Assembly: GCA_900554925.1 (NCBI GenBank)
Contig: USJG01000001.1
Location: 1-64,000, forward strand
Direction of reading: 5' to 3'
Length of the DNA stretch: 64,000 nucleotides
From: an uncultured Lachnospiraceae bacterium
GTDB taxonomy: Bacteria > Bacillota > Clostridia > Lachnospirales > Lachnospiraceae
Shown: piece after piece, positions 8,440-16,598 of the stretch
How positions within the stretch are numbered: the first letter of the stretch is position 1
How the letters are laid out: each line of letters begins with the position of its first letter
Translations under genes and position numbers: made by a program
The notes under the pieces: generated by a model
What the model saw: only the letters and a program-made list of their open reading frames with translations
Databases searched by the model: none
Told to the model about the DNA's origin: nothing

Positions 8440-9414
8440 ATGGGATATAAAGATTTGAAGTTTGATGAGGACAGTATATTTCTTGTAACAGGCGGAGCAG
8501 GATTTATCGGCTCTAATTTATGTGAAGCGCTTTTGGATATGGGTTATACAGTAAGATGTCTGGATAACTTGTCTACAGGCAAATATGAAAATATTGAGCC
8601 CTTTACGTCAAATCCGAAGTTTACCTTTATAAAAGGGGATATTCGGGAACTTGAAACCTGTATGGAGGCGGTAAAGGGCGTAACTTATGTGCTTAATCAG
8701 GCGGCCTGGGGCAGTGTTCCCAGGAGTATTGAGATGCCCCTTCTTTATGAGGAGATCAATATTCGTGGAACCTTAAATATGATGGAGGCCTCCAGACAAA
8801 GCGGGGTTAAGAAGTTTGTTTATGCGTCCAGTTCTTCGGTTTATGGAGATCATCCGGTGCTTCCCAAAAAGGAAGGGCAGGAGGGAAAAGTTCTTTCTCC
8901 CTATGCGCTCACCAAGAAGGTAGATGAGGAATATGGCAGATTATATAAGGTTCTTTATGGGCTTGATACTTATGGGATGAGATATTTTAATGTTTTTGGC
9001 AGACGCCAGGATCCCAATGGTATGTATGCGGCTGTTATCCCCAAGTTTATCAAGCAGCTTATGAATGGGGAAGTACCAACCATCAATGGCGACGGCAGAC
9101 AGTCCAGAGATTTTACTTATATTGACAATGTAATTGAAGCAAATTTAAAAGCCTGCCTGGCGCCTTCTGAGGCGGCAGGAGAAGCATTTAACATTGGCGC
9201 AGGGGGAAGGGAATATCTGATTGATGTTTACCATGATCTGTGCAGGGCCCTTGGAAAAGAAGTTGAACCCAATTTTGGCCCGGACCGTGCAGGAGATATA
9301 AGAGATTCCAACGCAGATATTAGTAAGGCAAGAGAGCTTTTAGGATATGATCCTGAGTATGACTTTGCAAAGGGGATCAATCTGGCAATTGACTGGTATA
9401 AGGAGAATCTATGA
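8440..9414 (+). CDS. tviC: UDP-HexNAc(A) 4-epimerase (TviC/WbpP type)
   Basis: 324 aa extended short-chain dehydrogenase/reductase that reversibly inverts C4 of UDP-GlcNAc or UDP-GlcNAcA. It shows VTGGAGFIGSNL for NAD, NQAAWGSVPRS, ASSSSVYGD with the catalytic Ser/Thr region, and the catalytic pair in SPYALTKK (YxxxK). The GSVPRSI segment and overall length match WbpP/TviC rather than GalE. With the TviB-like enzyme just upstream it should supply UDP-GalNAcA. AGGAG lies 9 bases before ATG 8440. It ends in an ATGA overlap with the formyltransferase-like gene, so the two are translationally coupled. Confidence 0.9.
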   Translation: MGYKDLKFDEDSIFLVTGGAGFIGSNLCEALLDMGYTVRCLDNLSTGKYENIEPFTSNPKFTFIKGDIRELETCMEAVKGVTYVLNQAAWGSVPRSIEMPLLYEEINIRGTLNMMEASRQSGVKKFVYASSSSVYGDHPVLPKKEGQEGKVLSPYALTKKVDEEYGRLYKVLYGLDTYGMRYFNVFGRRQDPNGMYAAVIPKFIKQLMNGEVPTINGDGRQSRDFTYIDNVIEANLKACLAPSEAAGEAFNIGAGGREYLIDVYHDLCRALGKEVEPNFGPDRAGDIRDSNADISKARELLGYDPEYDFAKGINLAIDWYKENL

Positions 9415-10343
9415 ATTATAAAGTGGTGGTATTCGGTGTAAAAGACACTTCGGAAAATATTGTCAGCTTTATACAGGAAACAATATGTCCGGTAGACCTG
9501 GTGATCACCATTAGCCCTGAGGTGACAAAGAAAAATCAGGTTTCCGGATACAAGGGGCTGTCCATACTTACAGAAAAATATGGGATTCCGGTACACGAGG
9601 CAGACAGTTATTTTTTAACGGATGAAAAGACGAAAAAGCTTCTCTCCGAAAATGAATTTGATATAGGGATTTCCATGGGATGGCAAAGGCTGATTCCGCC
9701 CTTCGTACTGGATAAATTTAAATATGGTATTTACGGTTTTCATGGCAACTGCGGCTATCTGCCCTTTGGCAGGGGACGTTCCCCCTTAAACTGGTCTATT
9801 ATTCTGGGAGATACCCGGTTTAATCTGAATCTGTTCCGCTATGATGAAAAGGCAGACAGCCCTAATGTATTTGCCACAGAAATGTTTTCCATAACCCCCC
9901 ATGATGATATTCGCACTGCCCAGTATAAAAATATGATTTGCTCCAAAAATCTGATCCGTAAGCTTCTTGCTGCCTATGAGCAGGGAAATGTGAGCATACA
10001 CACTGATTCTAAGGACTTTGACTCCTGGTATGGCAAGCGCACAGCAGTTGACGGAAAAATAGATTTTCATGCAAGAACCAGAGAAATCTATAATCTGATC
10101 CGGGGCGTTGCGGCTCCTTTTCCCGGAGCCTTTGCCTATATAGGCGATTTCACGGAAGAAAATAAAATTATCATCTGGGAAGCCCATCCCTTTGATGAAA
10201 TGATTGATTTTTCGGCATATGCACCGGGAGAAGTGATAGATATATTCGATGAAAAACTGGTGGTCAGAACAGTGGATGGCTCTCTTTTGATTGACAGATA
10301 TGAGAGCCAAAGAAAGGTAGTTGCAGGCGATGTGCTGCAGTAA
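9411..10343 (+). CDS. Formyltransferase-family protein (sugar N-formyltransferase-like)
   Basis: 310 aa. The N-terminal formyl-transferase domain and the C-terminal Fmt-like domain (ending VAAPFPGAFAYIGD..KIIIWEAHPFD) resemble methionyl-tRNA and amino-sugar formyltransferases such as ArnA. Such enzymes move a formyl group from N10-formyl-THF onto a primary amine. The core reads YGFHGNCGYLPFGRGRSPLNW. The catalytic His (H111) and a later Asp (D149) are present. The canonical Asn of the N-x-H motif is Gly109, and there are two extra residues before the LP. The protein may therefore be a divergent enzyme or use another acyl donor. Context among amino-sugar genes favours N-formylation of a 4-amino sugar. 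It overlaps the epimerase by 4 bases. Confidence 0.78.
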   Translation: MNYKVVVFGVKDTSENIVSFIQETICPVDLVITISPEVTKKNQVSGYKGLSILTEKYGIPVHEADSYFLTDEKTKKLLSENEFDIGISMGWQRLIPPFVLDKFKYGIYGFHGNCGYLPFGRGRSPLNWSIILGDTRFNLNLFRYDEKADSPNVFATEMFSITPHDDIRTAQYKNMICSKNLIRKLLAAYEQGNVSIHTDSKDFDSWYGKRTAVDGKIDFHARTREIYNLIRGVAAPFPGAFAYIGDFTEENKIIIWEAHPFDEMIDFSAYAPGEVIDIFDEKLVVRTVDGSLLIDRYESQRKVVAGDVLQ

Positions 10344-10381
10344 AAGGAGAGTATACTGCGGAGGATTTAAGCGAGGAAGGT

Positions 10382-11137
10382 ATGAAGATAGCAGTAAGGC
10401 TTGATGACATAACACCTGATATGGATTGGGAGCGCTTCTTACAATGCAAGGCGCTTTTGGATCGGTATCAGATAAAGCCCCTTATAGGAGTGGTTCCCGA
10501 TAACCGGGATGAAAATCTCATAAAAAAGGATCAAAATCAGGTCAAAGAGGCAGTTCCCTCTGATTTTTGGCAATATGTAAAACAGCTTAAAGAAGATGGC
10601 TGGAGCGTTGCCATGCATGGATACAGGCATATTTATTCTACAGATAAGGGCGGGATATTTCCCTTAAATAATTTCTCTGAGTTTGCAGGAAAGACCTTTG
10701 AGGAACAAAAGGAAATGCTGGCAGAGGGAAAGAAGATTCTCTCTGAAAAGGGGATTGAAACGGATATTTTTATGGCCCCTGGACATTCTTATGACAATAA
10801 TACCTTAAGGGCGCTTAAGAAAACAGGTTTTAAGGCGTTGACCGATGGCTTTGGCCACAGGCCCTATGAGTGGAAAGGGCTTACCTTTTATCCCATTTCC
10901 TTTCGGCTTGGCAGTACCTTAAAGAAAAAAAGGGGATATTCCACCATGGTCATTCATGCAGGCACTACCTCGGCAGAAGAGCTGAAGCGGTATCAGGAAT
11001 ATTTTGAAAGAGCGGATATAGAGTGGATTTCTTATAAGGAATATCTGGAACAGCCGGCCAAAAAACGTGGAGGCCTTGGCAGAGCAAAAGAATTTTTAAT
11101 GGCAAAAAGCAAGTATCTTTTAATGAAGCTTCGTTAG
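10382..11137 (+). CDS. DUF2334-type polysaccharide deacetylase-superfamily protein
   Basis: 251 aa, no signal peptide or membrane helix. The NodB-like fold is suggested by the N-terminal metal-binding RLDDITP, the HxxxH motif in AMHGYRHIYS, and MAPGHSYDNN further on. DUF2334 proteins are predicted metal-dependent deacetylases. Without export signals this one would act on a cytoplasmic intermediate, for example deacetylating a lipid-linked HexNAc before further modification. AGGAAGG precedes ATG 10382. It sits between the formyltransferase-like gene and a GT4. The exact substrate is unknown. Confidence 0.72.
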   Translation: MKIAVRLDDITPDMDWERFLQCKALLDRYQIKPLIGVVPDNRDENLIKKDQNQVKEAVPSDFWQYVKQLKEDGWSVAMHGYRHIYSTDKGGIFPLNNFSEFAGKTFEEQKEMLAEGKKILSEKGIETDIFMAPGHSYDNNTLRALKKTGFKALTDGFGHRPYEWKGLTFYPISFRLGSTLKKKRGYSTMVIHAGTTSAEELKRYQEYFERADIEWISYKEYLEQPAKKRGGLGRAKEFLMAKSKYLLMKLR

Positions 11138-11173
11138 AATCAGAGCGTTCATACGCAGGAAGGATATAAAAAG

Positions 11174-12340
11174 ATGACAGAGCCGATTCGTATTTTGCAT
11201 GTACTTGGCGGCACCAATTTAGGCGGCGCGGAGAGCCGGATCATGGACTTGTACCGCCACATGGATAGGAGTAAAATACAGTTTGATTTTCTGGTGCACA
11301 CAGAAAAGGAAGGATATTTTGATAAGGAGATCAAGGAACTGGGAGGACGGATTTACCGTGTTCCCCGTTTTCGATTATATAACTATTTTACATACAAAAA
11401 GGCAGTAAAGGAGTTTTTCAGGAAACATCATGAATTTCGGGCGGTACAGGGGCATATTACCAGTACCGCGGCAATTTACCTTCCCATTGCCAGGAAGTGG
11501 GGAGTGCCGGTCACCATAGCCCATGCAAGAAGCGCAGGTGTGGATAAGGGGATAAAAGGCACGGTGACAAGGCTGCTTAGAAAAAATCTGTCAAAAAAAA
11601 CAGATTATATGTTTACCTGTTCCTGGATTGCCGGAATTTCAGTATTTGGTGAAAAAGCAGTGAAGGAAGGAAAAACTGTTTTTATTCCCAATGCCATTGA
11701 TTGTCAGGCATTTGCCTATGATGAAAGTAAGAGAGAGGAAATGCGCAGTCAGTTAGGGCTTTTAGATAAATACGTAATTGGCCATGTGGGGCGTTTTCAT
11801 TATGCCAAAAATCATGAATACCTGCTTAAGGTTTTTGCAGCTCTGTGCCAAAGGGAGGATCAAGGGGGCAAGGCACATATTGCAGGCAGAAATTACGCGC
11901 TGATCCTGCTTGGGGAAGGCAGCGGAAAGCAGGCGGCCTTAGAACTTGCAAAAGAGCTGGGCATTGAAGATAAAGTGCATTTTCTTGGCAATCGCAGTAA
12001 TGTTTATGACTATTATCAGGCAATGGACTTTTTTGTTTATCCTTCCCGATTTGAGGGCCTTCCGGGAACTGTGGTAGAAGCCCAGGCATCGGGACTTAAA
12101 TGTGTAATATCCGATACGATCTGCAAAGAAGTAATGGTAACAGACCTGGTACGTGCCATGAGCACCCAGGAGGATCCTGCTAAGTGGGCACAGTATATTG
12201 CCGAAACAGGAGAGTATCAGAGAAAGAGCCGGGTGGAAGAATTGTGCCGGGCGGGGTTTGACGTTAACGAACAGGCGCGGATCATGACGGATTTTTACCT
12301 TAGAGGAGAGCTTCCCCAGACCAGGATCAGGGCTTTTTAA
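11174..12340 (+). CDS. GT4 glycosyltransferase (EpsF-like)
   Basis: 388 aa GT-B transferase. N-terminal HVLGGTNLGGAESRIMDLYR is the acceptor-domain signature of EpsF-type GT4 enzymes. The C-terminal donor domain shows IGHVGRFHYAKNHEYLL and the EX7E motif FEGLPGTVVEAQASG. It would add one hexose or HexNAc to the growing lipid-linked oligosaccharide at the cytoplasmic face. It begins 36 bases after the deacetylase-like gene, with AGGAAGG upstream. Donor specificity is not visible. Confidence 0.85.
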   Translation: MTEPIRILHVLGGTNLGGAESRIMDLYRHMDRSKIQFDFLVHTEKEGYFDKEIKELGGRIYRVPRFRLYNYFTYKKAVKEFFRKHHEFRAVQGHITSTAAIYLPIARKWGVPVTIAHARSAGVDKGIKGTVTRLLRKNLSKKTDYMFTCSWIAGISVFGEKAVKEGKTVFIPNAIDCQAFAYDESKREEMRSQLGLLDKYVIGHVGRFHYAKNHEYLLKVFAALCQREDQGGKAHIAGRNYALILLGEGSGKQAALELAKELGIEDKVHFLGNRSNVYDYYQAMDFFVYPSRFEGLPGTVVEAQASGLKCVISDTICKEVMVTDLVRAMSTQEDPAKWAQYIAETGEYQRKSRVEELCRAGFDVNEQARIMTDFYLRGELPQTRIRAF

Positions 12341-12363
12341 AAAATAGAATGAGAGGTAGCAAT

Positions 12364-13560
12364 ATGGCTGATAAAAGAAAATTAATGCTGATATCGCCTA
12401 TGCTTCATCAGGGCGGGTTCGAGAGAGTATGTATTACCACTGCCAGACTGATGGAACCCTATTTTGACGTAACGATTGTTATTTTTAATTCCGCCAACAT
12501 TGCGTATGATGTTGAAGGATTGAAGATTATTGATCTAAATCTGGGAGTCAGGAAAGGCAAAGTAAAGAAAATCCTGAATATATTAAAGCGAAGCAGCAGA
12601 CTGCGGAAGCTGAAAAAGGAGATGCGTCCGGAAATTGCTTATAGCTTTGGGCCTACTGCCAATATGGTCAACGCCTTTTCAAAGACAAAGCAAACTAAGG
12701 TCTGGCTTGGGCTTAGGAATTATACTGACGTGGAGGAAAAGGTAAAAATCAGACTGTTTACCAGACTGGCAGATTTAATGATCTGCTGCTCTAAGACCAT
12801 TGAAGATGAACTAAATATTAAATTTAAATTTAATAAAACAACTACTTTATATAATCTTTATGATGTGAAGGCAATCAGGAAAGAAGCGGAGGAGAAGGAA
12901 CCGGAGCTTCCCTGGGGAGATACCGATAAGGAGGGGCGCAGGCTCCGTTATCTGGTATCCATGGGAAGAGATGATGATATGAAAGGATTCTGGCATATGC
13001 TGAAAGTCTTTTCAATTGTGCAGACCCGGATACCGGAAGCAAGGCTGATCCTTCTGGGAGCAGGAACCTTTGACAAGTACAGGAAATTAGCTGAGGATTT
13101 GGGAATTTCCCAAAAGGTCTGTTTTGCAGGAATGCAGAGGGAGCCCTATAAGTATCTGAAAAAGGGTGAGGTATATCTGCTTACTTCCCAGAATGAAGGA
13201 TTCCCCAATGCGCTGGTGGAGGGAATGTCCCTGGGCCTTGCGGCAGTTTGTGTTGACTGTATGACCGGGCCGGCGGAAATTTTGTTGGAAAATGGGGACA
13301 CATCGCTGTTTGCGCAGCAGCGAAAGAATGAAAAAACGCCTGTTATTTATGGAGAGTATGGCATACTTGTTCCGGTCATGGAAAAAGAAAGAGATCTGGA
13401 CGCCGCGCATATTTCTGAGGAGGAGCGGAGCATGGCGGAAATTGTGACGGATTTAATGCTGGATGAAGATAAGCTTTTAAAATATCAAAAAGCAGCCCTT
13501 TCGCGGGCACAGATTTTTACCTATGAAAATTACGTGGAGAAGTTTTTAAGTCTTAGCTGA
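12364..13560 (+). CDS. GT4 glycosyltransferase
   Basis: 398 aa GT-B protein with the start MLISPMLHQGGFERVCI, the donor-domain segment YLVSMGRDDDMKGFWHML and the EX7E motif NEGFPNALVEGMSLG. A DCMTGPAEIL segment resembles the DCPCGGPA segment of the GT4s at 14477 and 18484, so these may be related paralogues with nucleotide-sugar contacts in common. ATG 12364 has GAGAGGT seven bases upstream; the in-frame ATG at 12349 overlaps this site and is less likely. The 134 bp after it contain a possible promoter. Confidence 0.82.
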   Translation: MADKRKLMLISPMLHQGGFERVCITTARLMEPYFDVTIVIFNSANIAYDVEGLKIIDLNLGVRKGKVKKILNILKRSSRLRKLKKEMRPEIAYSFGPTANMVNAFSKTKQTKVWLGLRNYTDVEEKVKIRLFTRLADLMICCSKTIEDELNIKFKFNKTTTLYNLYDVKAIRKEAEEKEPELPWGDTDKEGRRLRYLVSMGRDDDMKGFWHMLKVFSIVQTRIPEARLILLGAGTFDKYRKLAEDLGISQKVCFAGMQREPYKYLKKGEVYLLTSQNEGFPNALVEGMSLGLAAVCVDCMTGPAEILLENGDTSLFAQQRKNEKTPVIYGEYGILVPVMEKERDLDAAHISEEERSMAEIVTDLMLDEDKLLKYQKAALSRAQIFTYENYVEKFLSLS

Positions 13561-13634
13561 CATCTGAGGGCTTTGGCAATCATGGATAAATTATGGTAGA
13601 AGAATAAGGAACGCTGCCGGAGAGAAAAATCTGG

Positions 13635-13663
13635 TGGCTTTTCTTATGGAGAAATAGTATAAT
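13635..13663 (+). promoter_or_regulatory. Weak candidate internal promoter
   Basis: A perfect -10 hexamer TATAAT lies at 13658-13663, 32 bases before the next start codon and after a 134 bp spacer, longer than most gaps in this locus. The hexamer 17 bases upstream (TGGCTT) fits a -35 box poorly and no extended TG is present. It could give the deacetylase-like gene at 13695 its own transcript, but a chance match in A/T-rich DNA is equally possible. Confidence 0.25.
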
Positions 13664-13694
13664 GATTAGAAGTTAAGGAATAAAGGAGATAAAA

Positions 13695-14468
13695 ATGTTT
13701 TCATACAGTGATTATAAAGAAATAGTGCGCATCATTCAATCTACCGGCAGACAGGCCGGTTATGAAGAGGCCAGGAAGAGAGATTCCTTTGTCATTATGA
13801 GGCATGATGTGGAGTATAGTGTGGACAGGGCTTACGCACTGGCAAAGGTGGAAAGCAGTATGGATTTTACCTCTACCTGGTTTTTCCAGTGGACTAACAA
13901 TTCTTATAACATTTTGTCAAGGCGCAACAAGGATATGATACGGGATATGTATGAGCGGGGGCATCATATCGGCCTGCATTTTGCCTTAAACGGGTTGGAG
14001 GATATGAAGCTTGTCCGCAGTCAGATCAAAAAGGAAATGAATATTTTGTCGGAGATGTTCGGGTTTGAGATTACGCAGTTTTCCATACACCGTCCTTCGG
14101 CTGACGTGCTCAGGGAAAATATTAAGCTGCCGGGGATTCTCAACGCTTATCAGGACGATTTCTTTACTTTTGCGGAAAAAGTTACGGAAGAAACCCGGCT
14201 GCAGGTAAAATATATGTCCGACGCCAATCATATCTGGCGTTACGGGTATCCTGACTATGAAAATATTACCGGTTATGATAAGGTACAGATTTTGACCCAT
14301 CCCTTTGCGTGGAGCAAGAAAGGTTATGACAACCGGGACAACTATGCCCTGCTGATCCAGGAGAAATATGCGGAGCTGGTGGACAGCATCAATCAGGAAT
14401 GTAAGGATTTCTGTGAATTTAAGGATGAGTTTATGGGAGCAGAGCTGATTCGGGAGAAAAACAGGTAA
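13695..14468 (+). CDS. Polysaccharide-deacetylase-like protein
   Basis: 257 aa, cytoplasmic by appearance. VIMRHDVEYSVDRA gives a His-Asp metal-ligand pair, and the later ERGHHIGLHF gives the HxxxH-like pair seen in NodB-fold proteins annotated as deacetylase-like in O-antigen and capsule loci. A further IHRPSAD and WRYGYP complete the barrel pattern. It differs from the DUF2334-type protein at 10382 and is not a recent duplicate of it. AAAGGAG precedes ATG 13695. It is followed eight bases later by a GT4. Deacetylase activity is inferred from the fold only. Confidence 0.68.
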   Translation: MFSYSDYKEIVRIIQSTGRQAGYEEARKRDSFVIMRHDVEYSVDRAYALAKVESSMDFTSTWFFQWTNNSYNILSRRNKDMIRDMYERGHHIGLHFALNGLEDMKLVRSQIKKEMNILSEMFGFEITQFSIHRPSADVLRENIKLPGILNAYQDDFFTFAEKVTEETRLQVKYMSDANHIWRYGYPDYENITGYDKVQILTHPFAWSKKGYDNRDNYALLIQEKYAELVDSINQECKDFCEFKDEFMGAELIREKNR

Positions 14469-14476
14469 GAAAAGCT

Positions 14477-15568
14477 ATGAAGAAGATCGCGTTTCATTTA
14501 AACTGTCTGGCAATGGGAGGTGCGGAGAGGGTCGTTACCAATCTTTCCGCGCAGTTTGCGGCAGAAGGCTATGAAGTGACCGTTGCCACAGAGTGGGAAG
14601 AAGAGGAAGAATATACGCTGGATGAGAAGGTGCGCCGGGTGCCGGTGGGGCTTACCCGGGAGGAGGAAGGCAGAAACCGCGTGGTTAAAATGTTCCTTCG
14701 CCTCCTGCGGCTGCGCCAATTTGTAAAAGAAGAGAAGCCGGATGTACTGATTGCTTTTGCCAAAAAGGCCAATTACCGGGCTTTATTAGCCACAATAGGA
14801 ATGAAACAGAAGGTAGTGGCCTGCGTGCGTACCAATCCGGCAGGACACTATGACAGACCGGGAGACTTTTTCCAGATCCGGCTGTTGTTTCGCAGGGCTG
14901 CAGGCGTTGTGTTCCAGACCAAAGGACAGAGGGATTTTTTTCCTGAATTTGTAAAAAATAAGTCGGTTGTAATTTTAAATCCTGTCAATTCTAAGTATAT
15001 AGGACTCCCCAGGGTAACAAAAAGAGAAAAGGAAGTGGTACACTCCGGCAGGATCGTGTATTTCAAAAATCATGAGTTATTGATTCGCGCCTTTGCCAGA
15101 GTTCATGAAAAACATCCTGATTATGTGCTGAAATGTTATGGCTCCGACTCCGGGGACGGCACATGGGAAAAAGCAGAGCGCTGCATCAAAGAGTTAGGCG
15201 CCCAGGACTATGTAAAACTGATGGGGGGCAGCGATGAATTGGAAAAACAGCTGCCAAAGGCTTCTGTTTATGCCTTTACCTCTGACTGGGAGGGGCTTCC
15301 CAACGCAGTGCTGGAGGCAATGGCCATGGGCCTTCCTGTGGTGGCAACGGATTGTCCCTGCGGCGGCCCTGCAACGGTGATAAGAGACGGTGAAAACGGA
15401 CTTTTGATCCCGGTAGGAGATGAAGACGCACTGGTTAAGGGGATCAATCGGCTGATTGAAGACAGAGATCTGGCAGAACAGCTTGGGGAAAATGCAAGGA
15501 AAATCAGTGAAATTGCCAGCAGCAAGGCTATTTTTAAGCAGTGGAAGGATTATCTGGAAACTCTGTAA
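14477..15568 (+). CDS. GT4 glycosyltransferase
   Basis: 363 aa GT-B enzyme starting FHLNCLAMGGAERVVTNLS, a common GT4 acceptor-domain signature. The donor domain has the EX7E motif DWEGLPNAVLEAMAMG followed by ATDCPCGGPATVI. The GT4 at 18484 shares both stretches nearly exactly (NTEGVPNTLIEAMILG, ATDCPCGGPADLI) and the GGxERV start, so the two are probably paralogues using related donors, for example UDP-HexNAc as in PglJ/PglH-like enzymes. A TupA-like ATP-grasp follows. Confidence 0.84.
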   Translation: MKKIAFHLNCLAMGGAERVVTNLSAQFAAEGYEVTVATEWEEEEEYTLDEKVRRVPVGLTREEEGRNRVVKMFLRLLRLRQFVKEEKPDVLIAFAKKANYRALLATIGMKQKVVACVRTNPAGHYDRPGDFFQIRLLFRRAAGVVFQTKGQRDFFPEFVKNKSVVILNPVNSKYIGLPRVTKREKEVVHSGRIVYFKNHELLIRAFARVHEKHPDYVLKCYGSDSGDGTWEKAERCIKELGAQDYVKLMGGSDELEKQLPKASVYAFTSDWEGLPNAVLEAMAMGLPVVATDCPCGGPATVIRDGENGLLIPVGDEDALVKGINRLIEDRDLAEQLGENARKISEIASSKAIFKQWKDYLETL

Positions 15569-15625
15569 GGGAATCGAGATAGTACCAGACAGAGATCATT
15601 CGGAAAAGCAAGGCAGGAAAATCAG

Positions 15626-16585
15626 ATGGGTGTATCGCGTATAAAACTGTTTATTTATCATCATGATTTATTGGCAAAACTGTATAACATCTATCGGAAT
15701 TATCGGCGGGATAAGTATAACGGTATGAGTGACGAGGATTTTGCCAGAATGTATTATAAGCAGCAGACAGGCAAAGAGCTGAATCTGGAAAATCCCGCGA
15801 CTTACAATGATAAATTATGGTATCTGAAGCTCCATGTAAGAGATCCTCTGCTGACCAGGTGCACGGATAAGCTTTTGGTTCGGGATTATGTGAAGGAATG
15901 CGGACTTGGGCATATTTTAAATCAGTTATATGGGGTTTATGATGATTTTGAAGACATTGACTTTGATACCTTGCCAGGCCCATGTATTTTAAAATATAAC
16001 CATACCTCCGGAACAAATACAATTTATGACCGGACAAAGCCCTTTGACTACCGCTATCAGAAAAATGAATTTCAGTTCTGGAAAAAGCGCAATTCTTATT
16101 GGAGCAACAGGGAATGGAATTATAAGGACATTGAGCCAAAGATTATCTGTGAAAGGCTGCTGACCCAGCCTGGAAAGGACTGCCTGGATGACTATAAATT
16201 TATGTGTTTTGGCGGTAAGGTGAAGCTGGTGTTCGGCGAGGTGGGTATCTGTAACGAAGACGGCAGCCACAATGAGGATTCTAAGAGAAATGTTTATGAC
16301 AGGGATTTTAACCTAATTGAGGGAGCACGTTTTTCAAGGGAAAATTTTGATCCGGCGCTTTTGCCTAAGCCGAAGAATTATGAGCTAATGGTGGAGTACG
16401 CGGAAAAATTGTCTGCCCCCTTTATCCATTGCAGAGTGGATTTATATAATATTGACGGGGAAATTTATTTTGGAGAACTGACATTTTATCATCAGGCGGG
16501 CAGAAGTGTGATTTACCCGGAAAAGCTGGATTATGAAGCAGGCAGTTGGATCGATCTTACGCAGATAAAGGAAAAGCAGGCGTAG
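15626..16585 (+). CDS. TupA-like ATP-grasp protein (first copy)
   Basis: 319 aa member of the TupA-like ATP-grasp family, named after the teichuronopeptide locus of alkaliphilic Bacillus. There it is thought to join amino acids to glucuronic acid. Seen here are the lead-in NPATYNDKLWYLKLH, CILKYNHTSGTN with a likely ATP-contacting Lys, YKFMCFGGKVKLVFGE, and the C-terminal metal-binding CRVDLYNIDGEIYFGELTFY. It could form an amide between an amino acid and a uronic acid residue. Neighbours support this: a GT4 before, an AsnB-type amidotransferase after, and UDP-GalNAcA genes upstream. A second copy is at 48388. The amide-bond role is inference. Confidence 0.8.
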   Translation: MGVSRIKLFIYHHDLLAKLYNIYRNYRRDKYNGMSDEDFARMYYKQQTGKELNLENPATYNDKLWYLKLHVRDPLLTRCTDKLLVRDYVKECGLGHILNQLYGVYDDFEDIDFDTLPGPCILKYNHTSGTNTIYDRTKPFDYRYQKNEFQFWKKRNSYWSNREWNYKDIEPKIICERLLTQPGKDCLDDYKFMCFGGKVKLVFGEVGICNEDGSHNEDSKRNVYDRDFNLIEGARFSRENFDPALLPKPKNYELMVEYAEKLSAPFIHCRVDLYNIDGEIYFGELTFYHQAGRSVIYPEKLDYEAGSWIDLTQIKEKQA

Positions 16586-16598
16586 CAGGAAGGGTATT

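Noticed and set aside
9786..10415. Long opposite-strand open frame (209 codons) across the formyltransferase-like gene
   Set aside because: The sense-strand gene has clear domain motifs, and the antisense frame shows no family pattern or ribosome binding site.
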